Shown here in pieces: positions 37,217 through 49,443 of a DNA stretch of 64,000 nt (positions are counted from its first letter, which is position 1; each line of letters begins with the position of its first letter). The notes below the pieces were generated by a model, which made no database searches, was not told where the DNA came from, and worked only from the letters and a program-made list of their open reading frames with translations. The DNA lies in NCBI GenBank assembly GCA_040954595.2, contig CM082595.2:4898001-4962000 (forward strand), written 5' to 3'. The position numbers and the translations under genes are program-made. Source of the stretch: Balanoglossus misakiensis (lineage: Eukaryota; Hemichordata).

Positions 37217-39324
37217 ACTCTGACATTTGACTGACAATTTGTCAGTGTCAATCCTCATTAGTGTGGTTAAATAATTCTGAAACAAAAAATGTGATTGCCA
37301 CATTGTCACAGCATTGAACTGACACCACAAATTACACAGCTCAGTTCACAGGTAGTAGGTTAAGTTTCCACTGAACTATTTGAGTGACGACCGTGTTTTT
37401 TTCTCTCTTTAAGTCTATCAATACGATTGATTGTTTATTTGCATCAATCTATCAATACGCCTTATCTAAACAAGAGCATATTTTACATATCCAAATATAT
37501 GTGTTGTTTTAAAACATCCTTTTCTTTAGCCAGATCTATTTTTAAGTACAAATTACAAATTGTATATCAAATATTATACAATTTAAACAGATACATGTTA
37601 TTATCCTTTTAAATAGAGAGGTTTTCTTTATTTTAAGAGTTTCTTCCTGTTTTTTGACGAAATATGATTTAGCAAATGATTTGATATTTAGTTTGCATCA
37701 CATCTCATCAGAATTTCCATATGTTGATTTATATTCAAGTGTCTGTATTTTATATATAAAGTTTTGCATATGTTTCTGTGATGAGACAGAATCCAAATAA
37801 TATCTAGTTACTTGTATATTCTCTGTACTAATACGCATTTCTTAATTTCATTCTTAAATAGTAACCAAAAAGCTCCACTTATCTGTAACTTTTGTTTATT
37901 TTGCAGTATCAGCCATCAAATTTATTTTCTCTAAATAGACTGTGTGCATATTCGACATTGTTCTTCTTCGAAAAAATGTTTTCCAGTAGAAGACTGGAAA
38001 GCATTTGTCAACAATAACAGAGAACCCTATACATTATATATGACTTTTTTAATGACCTGAAAATTGGCCATGTGTGATTATGTAGAGACAAGATGAACAA
38101 GAAAATGTAACGTCTATCTAAATCAAATGTTAAAGGAATCTTAAGTTTTCTGAGGACAATCTTTTATCCAAATATCAACAAAACATACAGAATAATTAAT
38201 TTGCCTTAAATTGAATAAATTTGAGAGAATATCTCTGCATACCTCACGCCAGTAGTGTAAAAGAATGTTTGAAAATGAGTAAAAAAGGGGGGGGGGGGGA
38301 TAAAAAAAATACTCTCTGTATGTACCCGTGTATGCATGCCATTTATTCACATTATGGTAAATTCTGGCATTGGTCATGAAGGAATTCTTTGTTTTAGTAA
38401 CGCTCATGGCAGTCATGAGCTTTTTATTATTCTCTGTCTTGTTTTTGAGAATATTTGAGAGAAATTGTATTTTTGTTGACAAAAGCAACTTGTATGTATC
38501 CAAGCATTGACGTCTTATGAACAAATCTTAGTTCTAAAATTCCAAAATGTCATAGATTAGAATGGATGTGTTTATGTGATGAAAGAGAGTCCAAGGTATT
38601 ATAGTGTTACTTGTAAATTCTTTGTACTAAACTGGTTATGAAGGAATTCTTGGTTTTAGTAAAGCTCATGTAGTCATGAGCTTATTATTCTGTCTTGTTT
38701 TTGATATTTTAGAGAAATTGTATGTTTTCAACTTTTGTTGACAAAAACAACTTGTATGTATCCAAACATTGAACAGTCTCATGAACAAATCTTAATTCTA
38801 AAATTCCAAAATGTCATAGATTAGAATTGAACCAATATATATTCAAGTAACAGCTATTCATTGTATTTTTATTATCAATACTTCAAGTTCAATACAATAT
38901 AACACAAAAAAAATGAAAATGCTTGAAAGATTCTTTCTTATTTCTACAACATGGAGTGAGGTAAAGAGATTGTTGATATTTTTTGAGAGGAAAAAGAAAC
39001 TATCAGAAAGCTACACAACTACTTTTACCTGTGACAACTCTTATAGCTAAATTTGATTTTTCCATGGTAACAGTGGTTAAATTTGCATGGGTGATCCTGC
39101 AATGAAAACACTGAAATATGAGATGCCACTTGCAAATGTCCAAAACTCTAGATACTTATAATAGAACAGTTTTATACATGCAAGGTATTCAAGACCTTGT
39201 GAAATATTATGGGATACACTGAAGTGAAATGGATTTGTTGGTCAAACATGTTAAAAAAGACTTATACTGAACACAGCTAAAATGCCAGGTTGGTTACAAC
39301 ATCACTATTAAAAACACACATGTT
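37217..39324. other. 3' flank of second TRIM-NHL gene, internally duplicated
   Basis: Within this stretch a block beginning GAAGGAATTCTT occurs twice (about 38379 and 38640); the second continues as the counterpart of 33730-34275. A poly-G run lies at about 38287-38299. AATAAA on the minus strand (TTTATT at 38868-38873) might serve the convergent ZCWPW1-like gene. No coding sequence is seen. Confidence 0.6.
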
Positions 39325-42300
39325 TTATGGTTCAATTTCAAATGGCTGAGAGTCATCATCGCCACTGATGATTTTCTGACTCAGCTGATCGATCACTTCA
39401 TCTGCACTTGCTGGAATATCACAAACGTTATCGAAATCAAGATCGAAATTCTGACTGTCAGAATTTGAATTGTCTACTTCTGTCTTTGTTTCAGCATCTT
39501 CTTGGACAACTATGTCCAATTTTGGTGCTTTTTCTTTAGGAGCTGGATCTGCATTCATTTCTGGGGCCTTCTTACGTTTCACACTGAACTTCGGTTTTGA
39601 ATTCACTTTCTTCGCGGCTTTTTCTTTCTTGGCAGAAGCAGGCTTCAAAGCACTGGACACAGATGACGTTTGCTTCTCTGGGATGTTGTCGGTGTTTGTT
39701 TTCTCAGAGCTTCTGACATCTTCACTGGGAATGGAGTCGACTGAGGCCTTACCAGCAGTGGTATGATCATCACCTGCAGTGCTGAGTTCGATGGTGAACA
39801 CATCACTGTCCAAATCACTTTTTTCCAGCATATTACACTCCTGTGGTTTGCTTTTCATTTCATCATCCATCTTACCCACTTTCCCAGGAACTTTAAAGGA
39901 TGACTTGGATTTCTTGGAACCATTTGCTTTTTCCATACCATCTGCTTTCTTTTTCTTTTTCTGTTTCTTATCTTCACCATTTTCCTTCTTATTCTTACTC
40001 TCCAGGCCGCTTTCTTTACCATTCAATGTCTTTTTACCAACACCTTCACTGTCAAAGACATTCAATTCCTCATCACCTGGTTTCTTTTTTTCAATTTTGT
40101 TTCGTCCTCTCTTACCTTTTGTTTTCTCTCCAGCCTTGGGTTGACTTTCACTCTTGGCTCCAATCATTCCACTTACTTTCTCAGTAGAGATGACATTATC
40201 AGGTTTCTGTTCTTCTACACCAGATTTCTTCAACTTTCTCTTCCCGGACTTCTCCATGTTTTTGCCCACGTCTTCACTGTTTTCCTTTCCTTTGTTGTTC
40301 TTCTTTTTCTTCTTAGGTACTTCCTGAAAGTCTTCGTCTCCATCTACAATGAGTGGAGAGATTTCATCATCATCAATGATACTTGCAACAAAGACATGGG
40401 AGTATCTCATGTATGACAGCTTGAAAATAACATGGAATTTTCTATCATGATTGTTGACATGCTTTAAACTCAAGAGTTGTCTATACAGATGCTTAGTATA
40501 AAGTCAACTGTAAAATCTCGCCACAGATTCAATGGAAAGTAGAAATCTGGCCAATCATAGATTTTCACTTGGGGGGGGGGCACCAGATGGCTAGAAGACT
40601 TAAATAATTATACACATCCTTTTATCTACCGTACACATAAGCATAGGCCTTTGAACTCGGTTAGAAGAAATTGTCCAAATGATGTCATAGATAACCACTC
40701 CAGGGTGAAAAGGGTTAAATGATACCTGAAGAAGTATCAAAGAATGATGTACTCTTCTTTCATGCTTCTGCACAAAGACATACAATTCTATGAGAAATAT
40801 CAGCGGTCCATCTTTACCATAGAAATCAATGGGTATAGACCAAACCATGGTGATGAAAATGTCAATCAGAATTATTTCCTTGTATACTTGGGTAAAAAGG
40901 ACCTTTTTGGAAATTATATTAGAGTGTTGAACTTACCATTCACTGATTCTTCCAGTTCATTCAACACAGCTTCCGCTTCATTCAGAACACTCTCTGCATT
41001 GCTGAGGATGTTGTGTACAAACATGACTTGGCTGCTTTCCTTTGAGCCACTGGGGGATTCCCCATTCACACTTTTCTGATCCACTAGGTCTTGGGACTGT
41101 GTCTGTGAGCCTACAGTAAGAAGATCACAAATCCTTGTAATTAAAAAAAAAAACAGTAACTTTTTTTGCTGTGTTTTCTGTATTCTTGTTTTGTGTATCT
41201 ACTGCAGTTTCTAGTTCAAATCCCAAAACAGAAAGAAATGCCCAGTATTTAGCTTATCAACACAGTTTTTTTACCGATATGTATAGTCAGCATTGTTATT
41301 GTGCAAATCTGAATTCAAGTCAGCACCAGAATTCATTTGTAAACACTATCATTAGTAACAATGGCTGTTTAATACACACATACAGGCTATGTTGATATTA
41401 GCAGAGTGCTGGGTATAGACCCCGGTATAAGCATATAGCCCTAAATTTTGCAATGTCCAATAATGCAGTGCACTCGTCCCATAGGCATAGCGCTACCAAT
41501 ACTACAGAATTATCCTGGGCGTGCTCTCACATACATATTCTCATTATCAGTTAAAAATCAGTAATGAAGCAAAGTTCAATTTAGAATCTAGTTTTGATCA
41601 ATGTTCTACACAGTAAAGCATTGTTCATAATGACCACTGAACTGTACCCATGATAACAATGTGTGAGTATTTGGTTTTTAAAGATTTTTTTAAAACCGAG
41701 ATACAAAAAAATGTTGAAATGGCAAAAATTTGATGTCCATGCAGTTCCTATTGAAAAACAGTAAAATGAGGAGTATAATATAATACCTGTGAAGTCTTCT
41801 CCCCATGATCCTTTGTATCTCTTACTGAATCCATACACAGATATTCTCTCCTGTAAGCATATAGAAAATCCAACTTATTTTGTATTGAGGGAAAGGTTGG
41901 ATGAGTATAAAATTATTATGCCCCTAATAACCCATATGATGCACACCAGTGACTCAACAAACTCACTGGTGACTCAAGAAAATTATCCACACTACATGCA
42001 AAGGTATAGGGCTGACTCAGAGAAATTTGTAGAAATCCACAAATTTACTCGAATTTTTTAAAAATCAGTGAAAATCTGTGATTGGGTAGGTCTCATTTTG
42101 CCACGGTAATAGTTAATTTGCCATAGGTGACCGTATACCTTTAAAATCAAGGCATTTCAAGTATTGCCAGAATAACTGATATGTGAATACATATTTATGT
42201 TACTGTAATACTGCATGTAAAGAGCAGAAAACAGAATGGTTTAATGTTCAAAGTCCCATAAATGCTAATTAATTCATAATAGCGCCATCAACCATTAGAC

Positions 42301-45300
42301 TGGGCTGTACGTTTTTTTTTTTCATACTACATGTACCTTGCTAATGCTTGAAATATATTCAACATAGGAGACTATATGATAATAAACTTTCTCAACTTAA
42401 GGATTATAATTTATTCAACAAAGCTTACCTTGGGTGCCATGGTTATTGCTTTCATACATTCTTCTTTGGCCTGCTCCAATTCTCTTTTATAATTTTTTCC
42501 TTTCACTTTTGCCTACATGATATAAAAAAGACGAAAGGCAGATAATCTCATTAAAAGTTGAAGCTCAGGAGAATATGTAGTTAATGGTTACACAGCCAAT
42601 TGTTGAAATTATCTGTTCTTTGGAACACAGAAATCTGTCCCTGCGTCTTACAATCATGAAAATACCCTAAATTTATCTGAACAGAACATTCCTTCAAATG
42701 CAGAAACTCAGACAATTATGTCAACAAATTTATGATTTGATCAGTATACATGAATTTTAACTCCCCCATCCATGCATCATACACATGGAAGCGATGTCAG
42801 AAGACATCCTGAATGAGCTGATTCAACAGTCAGTAGAAAAGTTGAAAAGAAAACTCACAGTTCCAAAATCTCCAATATCTTCCTCTCCTGTGAAGGCTTC
42901 CACGTGATCTGCACGGATCCAAGCTCTGGACACTTTGCTTCCAAAGAACACCACGTGGTACTTAGTCTACAGGGATGAATTTATATTCCTTCATCAGTGG
43001 AATTCTAAAGCTAGGTAATCCACGAAAACAGCTGAATTAAAATTGCAGTATAAATAGTTCTCACAATGTTTATCAATGGGCAAAGAATACAAATCTTTTG
43101 TGTGTGTGTGATTTACGCACAAGTTTTCTGCTTGTACAACCAGTGACCTCTCCATTGTCTTTTTTTCAATTTAGTACAACACAGCAGTATAGCAAGCATG
43201 AACTGTATCCAAAAGCAAATACTTCTTGCAGTTGATTGATTTGTAATTTACAACAAAAGCGGGGAAACCTGGAATTCAGTCACAACAAACAATCATCTGT
43301 ATAAAACAGACAGAATTTAGGTTCATGCAAGTTAGGCTGCATTCACAAACACCTCTGGAGGGGGGGGCAGGAGAATTGAGGGGGGGGATTTGAAAAAAAT
43401 TGAGGGTATGTGAGGGGGGGGGATTTGAAATAATTTAGGGACTGAAAGGGGGGGACTTGAAAACTTTAATGACTAAATATTTATTTTGAGTCCACAAAAA
43501 TGCAGTTTCGCGCCCTTTATTTTACAAAATTTTCTCATGTGGGAGGGGGACACCCCCTCCCACACCCACCCCCTCCATTCATCAACACCTTTCAATCATT
43601 GACTGGTTTATCTAGTGTCCCAGGTCAGGGGACTTGCCCCACCCCATGATAACTTTGAGCCCCGACGGTTAAATTTGTCCTCCCCAACATACCTGTAGTT
43701 GAGTTAATTTGCTTTTGCCGGGTTCATTAAAATGCAGCTTTGAGCTCTGTATTTTAGAAAATTTTCTTACGTGGGAGGGGGACACCCCCTCCCAAACCCA
43801 CCCCCTTCAATTTCGGTTTACAAAGTCTCCAAACACAGAATACAAATATATGTACTTAAAAAATAAAAACAATGTTCAGTTTTAATACCCACTGATGAGG
43901 GGAAACATCAGTTTCAAATTCTTTTCATGGGAGCGCTGTTTTTCTTTTTACAAGATAGATAGGTGATGTGTTTTGCTCTGTGAAAGACAATGGGGGGGGG
44001 GGATTTCAAAATTTTGGCAGTTCGGAAGGGGGGGATTTGAAAATATTGGCAGTTCGGAAGGGGGGCATGTGAAAATTAGCGGTAAAAAAAATTGAATTCT
44101 CCCGCCCCCCCCCCCCCCCAGAGGTGTTTGTGAATGCAGCCTTAGCATTAGATATCATCATATCAATCAATTGTCATCACCTTATCATCACAGGTGGACA
44201 AAACTTATTAATACAATTAATGGTTTTCAAAACACATTTTTTGACAACTGTTCTATGTATAGGCTGGTGTGATTATTAGATAATTGTATAGTGATTGTTT
44301 ACATGTACATTCATGGTGACCTTTGCATTGTCACACCACAGGCACTGGTTTGTAAGACCAGAGGTTAATGGGTGAGTACTGTCATGACAGTGCATGTATA
44401 CACAGGTCAAAATGCAGTTACAGTTAACAAACAACAAAAACACCCTTGATAAAACAGTCAAATCAGCCCTGTGATTTTAATGTGTACACGTTCAAGCTGT
44501 AGTTTACTTTAATGTACCAATATTCTTAATGTAATTGTTCAGTATCAGTGGCATTTTCTGGATATTGTCAATTTAAAATGGATTATAAGTCTATACATGC
44601 ACTTACAGGGTAGCGTGAAACACCATCAGTTTCATAGAAGCATTCAGTGTCTGGGTCTTCCTCTAGTATCCCTGGCCACCTACAATAAGACACACAAAAA
44701 ATTGACTGGTTAGCTTTCTACATCTACAGCCATGGTCAGCAAAGGTGACTGTTCAACTTTCATATTATAATTATGTTATCATAGATTACAATGTTAATTG
44801 CAGCATCCCAAAGTAGATGCAGCTTAAATTAATTATTGCTCCTTTGCTCACGATATTTGTACTACGTACATCTTACTATTAGTTTGTCAATCTTAAAAGT
44901 TGTTCATGGATTTCAGGATAATACTATGTAACTTTTTACCAGTAAAGAAATTATTAAATTTCATTGACACTAGCACTAACCATGGGAAACCCTGCATTCT
45001 AGCCCAGACGAGAGATCCAATGTTGTATCGAGTGAAGACAAACTCGTGATCATCATCTAATTCTTCAATCTTCTGTTGGGGAATCATACACGAATTGTAC
45101 TTCTCATCTGCAAAGAGCCAGGAAAGAAAATATGAGTCCCCTATTTGATTTCTGTATGTGAATTCTCACATAATTGTCGTAATGCAGCATTCTATGACAG
45201 GGCACTACTAGTACTACAGAGGAAAGAAACCTAAGTGTTTTTAATTTTTTTTAATTTGATTATCTTGATACACACACAAACTTTTTGGAAAGGCAATGAA

Positions 45301-48129
45301 AATACTTATTAAGTTATAAAAAGCATTATGAACCAAAATTGAACAATTGTTATAATCAAGATTACACAAATTAGTGATACAATGTACTGGGTACTTCAAA
45401 ATACTAAGTGTTATTTAAACTTCACTGCGATGTAGCGGGGTATTCATCATTTCATTGGTTTGTCTGTTCATTTATTTTTACTAGTTTGCCCTCACTTGTT
45501 CCAAATATGAACACATCAAAATGTTGATTGCACTTATGTGGTCAAGTTTGACCTGACCTGACCCCAAGATTAACACATCAAAAAAACAGTGTTTATTGCA
45601 CTGATGTGGTCCAACGCGAAGGCTATTTGCTGTAAAGGTATGATAAACACAACAGCCAAATACCTGTGTTCATGTGACACTCCCAGTTGTCAGGTATCTT
45701 GCTAGCATTAGAGGCATCCAACCACTTCCTCCATTTCAAACAGTATGTGTTTGAACACTGCACCCAGACATCAGTCTCCTCAATCTTTCTCTCGGCAAAC
45801 TGTTCTCGCCTTGATTTCTTCTTTTTCTTTCCCTGGCGTTTCTTTATTTTGTCTTCTTTCTTGGAGCTTGCTGCGAAGAAAAGATCAGTGGGCGTGAGAA
45901 ATGTACTCTAAAGGAAAATTCATACAGTAAACAGTAAAATTTGATATCCTTATCATTTAATGTAGCATTTAGTATTAATCAAGTTATTTTCAGATCCACT
46001 TGCCTGGCTAATACACTAACCTGATCAACAGTCTTTCTACAGCCAGGCACTAGATAAACACAATACTACCCCAAAACTATTTGCTCATGAGCCCAGGTTA
46101 GTGATTTTGCTAACCTTTGGCTAACTTGACTTTGATCAATTGAAAGAGGCCAAGTGATGGAAAAGAAGAAAGTGTGCAGTAGTAAATTTTCATTACGCAC
46201 ATTGACATTGCCACATCCCAGCTAGATCGTGAAGTTGAAAATAAATATACCTTTTGTCTTCTTCTCTTGATGAAAGTCCAATTTTCTGGGAGTTTTCTCA
46301 CCGTTTATTTTTTTAGGGGCTATTTTCTTCTTGGAGTCTGTTTTCTTCTTTGTTGAGGATTTTGCGGGTCTCTTTGGAGTGCATTTAGAGTTGTCATCAC
46401 TCATAGATGGTGTCTGCAGATCTTCAGTACTGTAGAGATAATTATCAACACATAAAAGTCATGAAAATGGTTTACTAAATATTTCTCTGAGTATTGTTAC
46501 TACTGTACATCAAATGATCCATTATAATGGTTGGAGTACCAGTACATTCAATATACAAATTACCAGGCTGTTGTCCAACAAAAATTGTACTCACAAATCA
46601 TAGTGATCAATCTCTGGTGCAAGATCAAGATTCACTGGTGCAGCTTCCACTGGTTGGATATTTTCCTCCTCATCACCATTTTCACAGGCATTACCACCAG
46701 TATCATCTGCAGCCTTAAAGTTCCCACCATTTTCTAGTTCATCAGGATGCAGTTGCCCTTGGTCATCAAATTTCTCATCTAAAAAGTTATCTGATACAAT
46801 GTGAAACAGTTAATGAATCAACATACACTGTATACTGTTGTTCACTTTTGTGATTATTCCATCTCTCTTTAGAGGTTTACCTGTGTATAGAAAACAATGA
46901 ATTTGGACAAAACCATGGTGTCTCTCCATCACCCCCCCCCACCCCCGTCCTCCACACACACACACACACACACACCAGTACCTTCAACTTTTAGCAGGTC
47001 TTCAAAGTTATCTTTGATGTCTTCTTTATCATCACCAGATTCTTTTTCAGTGTTTTCTGAGTTATTCAAAAAGGACAATAAATTATAATATTAAACCATG
47101 TGCATTTATGGCTATATATAATATTATTGTTTTAATAGAAGGTAAACTGATTCACTTGTCTTAGTCTAAAGAAAGTCCTTACAATGTCTTCATTCATCCT
47201 TCTAGCTAGATAAAATATATTCATTGTCTAAAAAATGTGATCTAGTAACAACTCTTGTACCTGTTTGAATCTCCATTTTCTTCAAGACTGCACTGAAGAT
47301 ATCTTCATAAGCAGCATCAGTTAAGGTTTGAATTGAAACCACCTTTTTCTGTTGAGGTATTTGCTCACTCCCCTCTTGTTTCTGTTTTGGTTTCTGCATG
47401 TATGAACAAAAAAGAAGAATTCATCACTTTCAAGAATGTGTACCAATTCAGACTTTAATTTAAAGCCACTCATTTCATTGTATAATGTCAATTACATAAA
47501 CCATAACAGTGTAAATTACAAGGACATGTACAAGAAGTATTCAGAGGAAAATAAAACTTACATGCCCCTTTTTCTTCTTTGTTCTTGTCTCTTCTTTGGT
47601 CTTTGAACTCTGCTCCCTTTCACCACAGCCTTTTATTTCACTCTCCTGTGACAGGTATCAATGACATGTAAAGACATTTTCATTAGAATACTTCGAAACT
47701 TGTGAAAACTTCCTATTGAAGTCATGTTAATAAATAAATAAATAAATAAATAAGTAAATAAATAAATAAATAAATAAATAATGCATATTTAATTACTATA
47801 AACATACCTTAGTCCTCTCAGGCGAAAAACTTTTCCTTACAGGGGCAGTGAATCCTTTAGACGTCAGTAGCTTTTTCCCTCTGACACCAGAGACATTTTC
47901 ATCCTCCATTTTCGTTGTTAAATTTTCAGCAACTGTCTCATTAGACTCTGCAAAAATCAGGGGTTTTTTAAATGGAAAGGGTTTATTAATGGCACGAAAA
48001 ATTACTTCTTAAATATATATATAAGGTGCACTGATATTATTACGGTAGTAAAAGAAAAACCTGGTACTCAGAACAAGCGAAATTACCTGGAACTTTTTCT
48101 GTCGGTAAGTTTTCGGACTCTTCTGCCAT
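39325..48129 (-). CDS. ZCWPW1: ZCWPW1-like CW-type zinc finger and PWWP histone reader (895 aa)
   Basis: Nuclear dual reader; in mammals ZCWPW1 binds H3K4me3 (CW) and H3K36me3 (PWWP) at PRDM9-marked meiotic sites. Minus-strand exons in order: 48087-48129, 47808-47947, 47562-47645, 47261-47393, 46982-47056, 46595-46778, 46251-46429, 45664-45870, 44981-45107, 44607-44679, 42859-42960, 42429-42512, 41787-41850, 40937-41110, 39325-40343. All phases agree. The CW domain starts at W315 with zinc ligands C318, C323, C344, C355 and aromatic-cage W326. PWWP begins at YNIGSLVWA (376-384), with PWWP itself at 390-393 split across an intron, followed by YHVVFFG and VSRAWI. Both flanks are Lys/Glu/Asp-rich and disordered; the last exon (339 codons) is very basic and ends FEIEP. 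Human ZCWPW1 is shorter (about 648 aa). The order CW-PWWP and GFWSRF-like GFSKRYKGS segment favour ZCWPW1 over ZCWPW2. Confidence 0.93.
43335..44141. mobile_element. 807-bp non-autonomous transposon, PIF/Harbinger-like, in ZCWPW1 intron
   Basis: The ends are inverted: GGCTGCATTCACAAACACCT at the left and AGGTGTTTGTGAATGCAGCC at the right, each continuing inward to CTGG/CCAG. Direct TTA duplications flank it (43332-43334 and 44142-44144), a 3-bp TWA target typical of PIF/Harbinger. The interior has no ORF but many G-runs in ATTTGAAAA-spaced blocks and repeated GACACCCCCTCCCA segments. It lies between the PWWP exons 44607-44679 and 42859-42960. Confidence 0.82.
46950..46976. repeat. (CA)n microsatellite in ZCWPW1 intron
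   Basis: A pure CA dinucleotide run preceded by C-rich sequence, directly next to the donor of minus-strand exon 46982-47056. Confidence 0.85.
47729..47783. repeat. (AATA)n microsatellite in ZCWPW1 intron 2
   Basis: About thirteen AATA units with one interruption (AAGTAA), lying between minus-strand exons 47808-47947 and 47562-47645. Confidence 0.9.
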
Positions 48130-49443
48130 TTGACTTCAACAGCATCGAATGACTAAAGGATCTGGAGTACGAGACAAGAAAAATATGCTAACTTTCATTT
48201 GTGACAAAAACTGCTCCTCCAAAATTAATAACTTTGGATTTAACTAATACTTGCATGGCTGTAGTAACTGTATGCCCTTTATTTTGCTTGGTTCGACTGG
48301 TACAATCTTTGCGCTTCGAAGGTTTAGCATAAATGATTTTAGCGCGTAAAAATATCAATTTCTTCATTTGTGATAGAACTCACGCAAGTATCTTTAACGC
48401 AAAAACGCAACTTCTATGTTTACCTACTTTCACAATCACCGATCACCATCAGTTTCAAAGAACTTTTCCCCAAAAAGTTATCCGTAAGATTTGAGGTGCT
48501 CGTCTGAGAAAAATGTAGTCTGCAAGTAATGACGTCATCTTTCCTGTCGTCTGCTATGTGTCCTCTATCCAATGATCATTGACAAATCACAACTGATGAA
48601 ACCTTTCATTACAAAATTTTACTCCCAGAATATTAAAATGACGAAAAAAGAGAAAACTTCTATGCGATCAATCTGCAAAATAGATCGAAAGGAAATATTA
48701 TACGAAATCTACAACCCTAAAAACCGATACACTGTAGTCAAAATTTGTTTATTTGTTGTACTTGACATTTCTCCACTAACGCGCATAAGCGCTGAAGATA
48801 TATGGACACGTTTGACGCGGATAGGATAGGGGAATAGTAAACGAAAAGTTATAGCTTTTGATGGGGGTTTTGGCTATGTTCTACATTTATTGAATTCAAT
48901 GCAATGCATTATGAAATACAATGACATATTCCAGAAATATTGGGTAACTTTTGACTGTGTTTTTATTATCGTACACTCTACGTTTTGGATTCGACCATTT
49001 TGAATACATAATGAGTCCCAGAGTTCTTTGCTAAGCTCGACGCAAGCGCTGTGCTAGTCAGTCATAACTTGCACGTCGTCGCGTGCGGAAGGGTCTCCAA
49101 ACTTTGGCGAATATCGTGAACAAATTTGGTCATATCCCCTATATATGCCTCGTGAGAGTTCATCTCGATTAATTACGACGGTATTTGGTGGCAAAAGGGA
49201 ATTATTTCGGCGAAGAAGACCTAAATTTGCTGTAAAACAAAGCGGAGCCTTGTGTACAAATGAGGGCATTGCTGGTGGTCGCCTCATGAATTATGCAGTA
49301 GTATGCTAATGTCGGAGAGGCCATGCCATGACCCCGTTCTCTGGACTTGTTGCACTCTTGTTTACATACCGATAATTCCTCTTCATCAGCACGTTCCTCC
49401 GTGGTATTGTGGTTTAATGGACAAGGGTTTGACGTAAGTGAAT
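48130..49443. promoter_or_regulatory. Bidirectional promoter region between ZCWPW1 and MEPCE
   Basis: About 1.3 kb separates the two divergent start codons. No coding sequence is seen. A perfect CRE palindrome TGACGTCA lies at 48530-48537, about 400 bases from the ZCWPW1 ATG. No TATA box is clearly placed for either gene, which fits a broad housekeeping-type divergent promoter. Transcription starts are not determinable from sequence. Confidence 0.6.
48530..48537. promoter_or_regulatory. CRE/ATF palindrome in the divergent promoter
   Basis: Perfect TGACGTCA within the ZCWPW1/MEPCE spacer. CREB/ATF/CREM-family binding is inferred from the consensus alone; the same octamer also occurs at 160-167 and 57948-57955. 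Confidence 0.45.

Noticed and set aside
39470-40416. Ser/Phe-rich plus-strand ORFs
   Set aside because: They are antisense shadows of the Lys/Glu-rich last exon of the ZCWPW1-like gene.
47729-47783. Possible CRISPR-like repeat array
   Set aside because: It is a simple AATA microsatellite without unique spacers, in an animal intron.
49438-49443. GTG start two codons upstream of the MEPCE ATG
   Set aside because: Non-ATG initiation is unnecessary; ATG 49444 is in frame and in an acceptable context.
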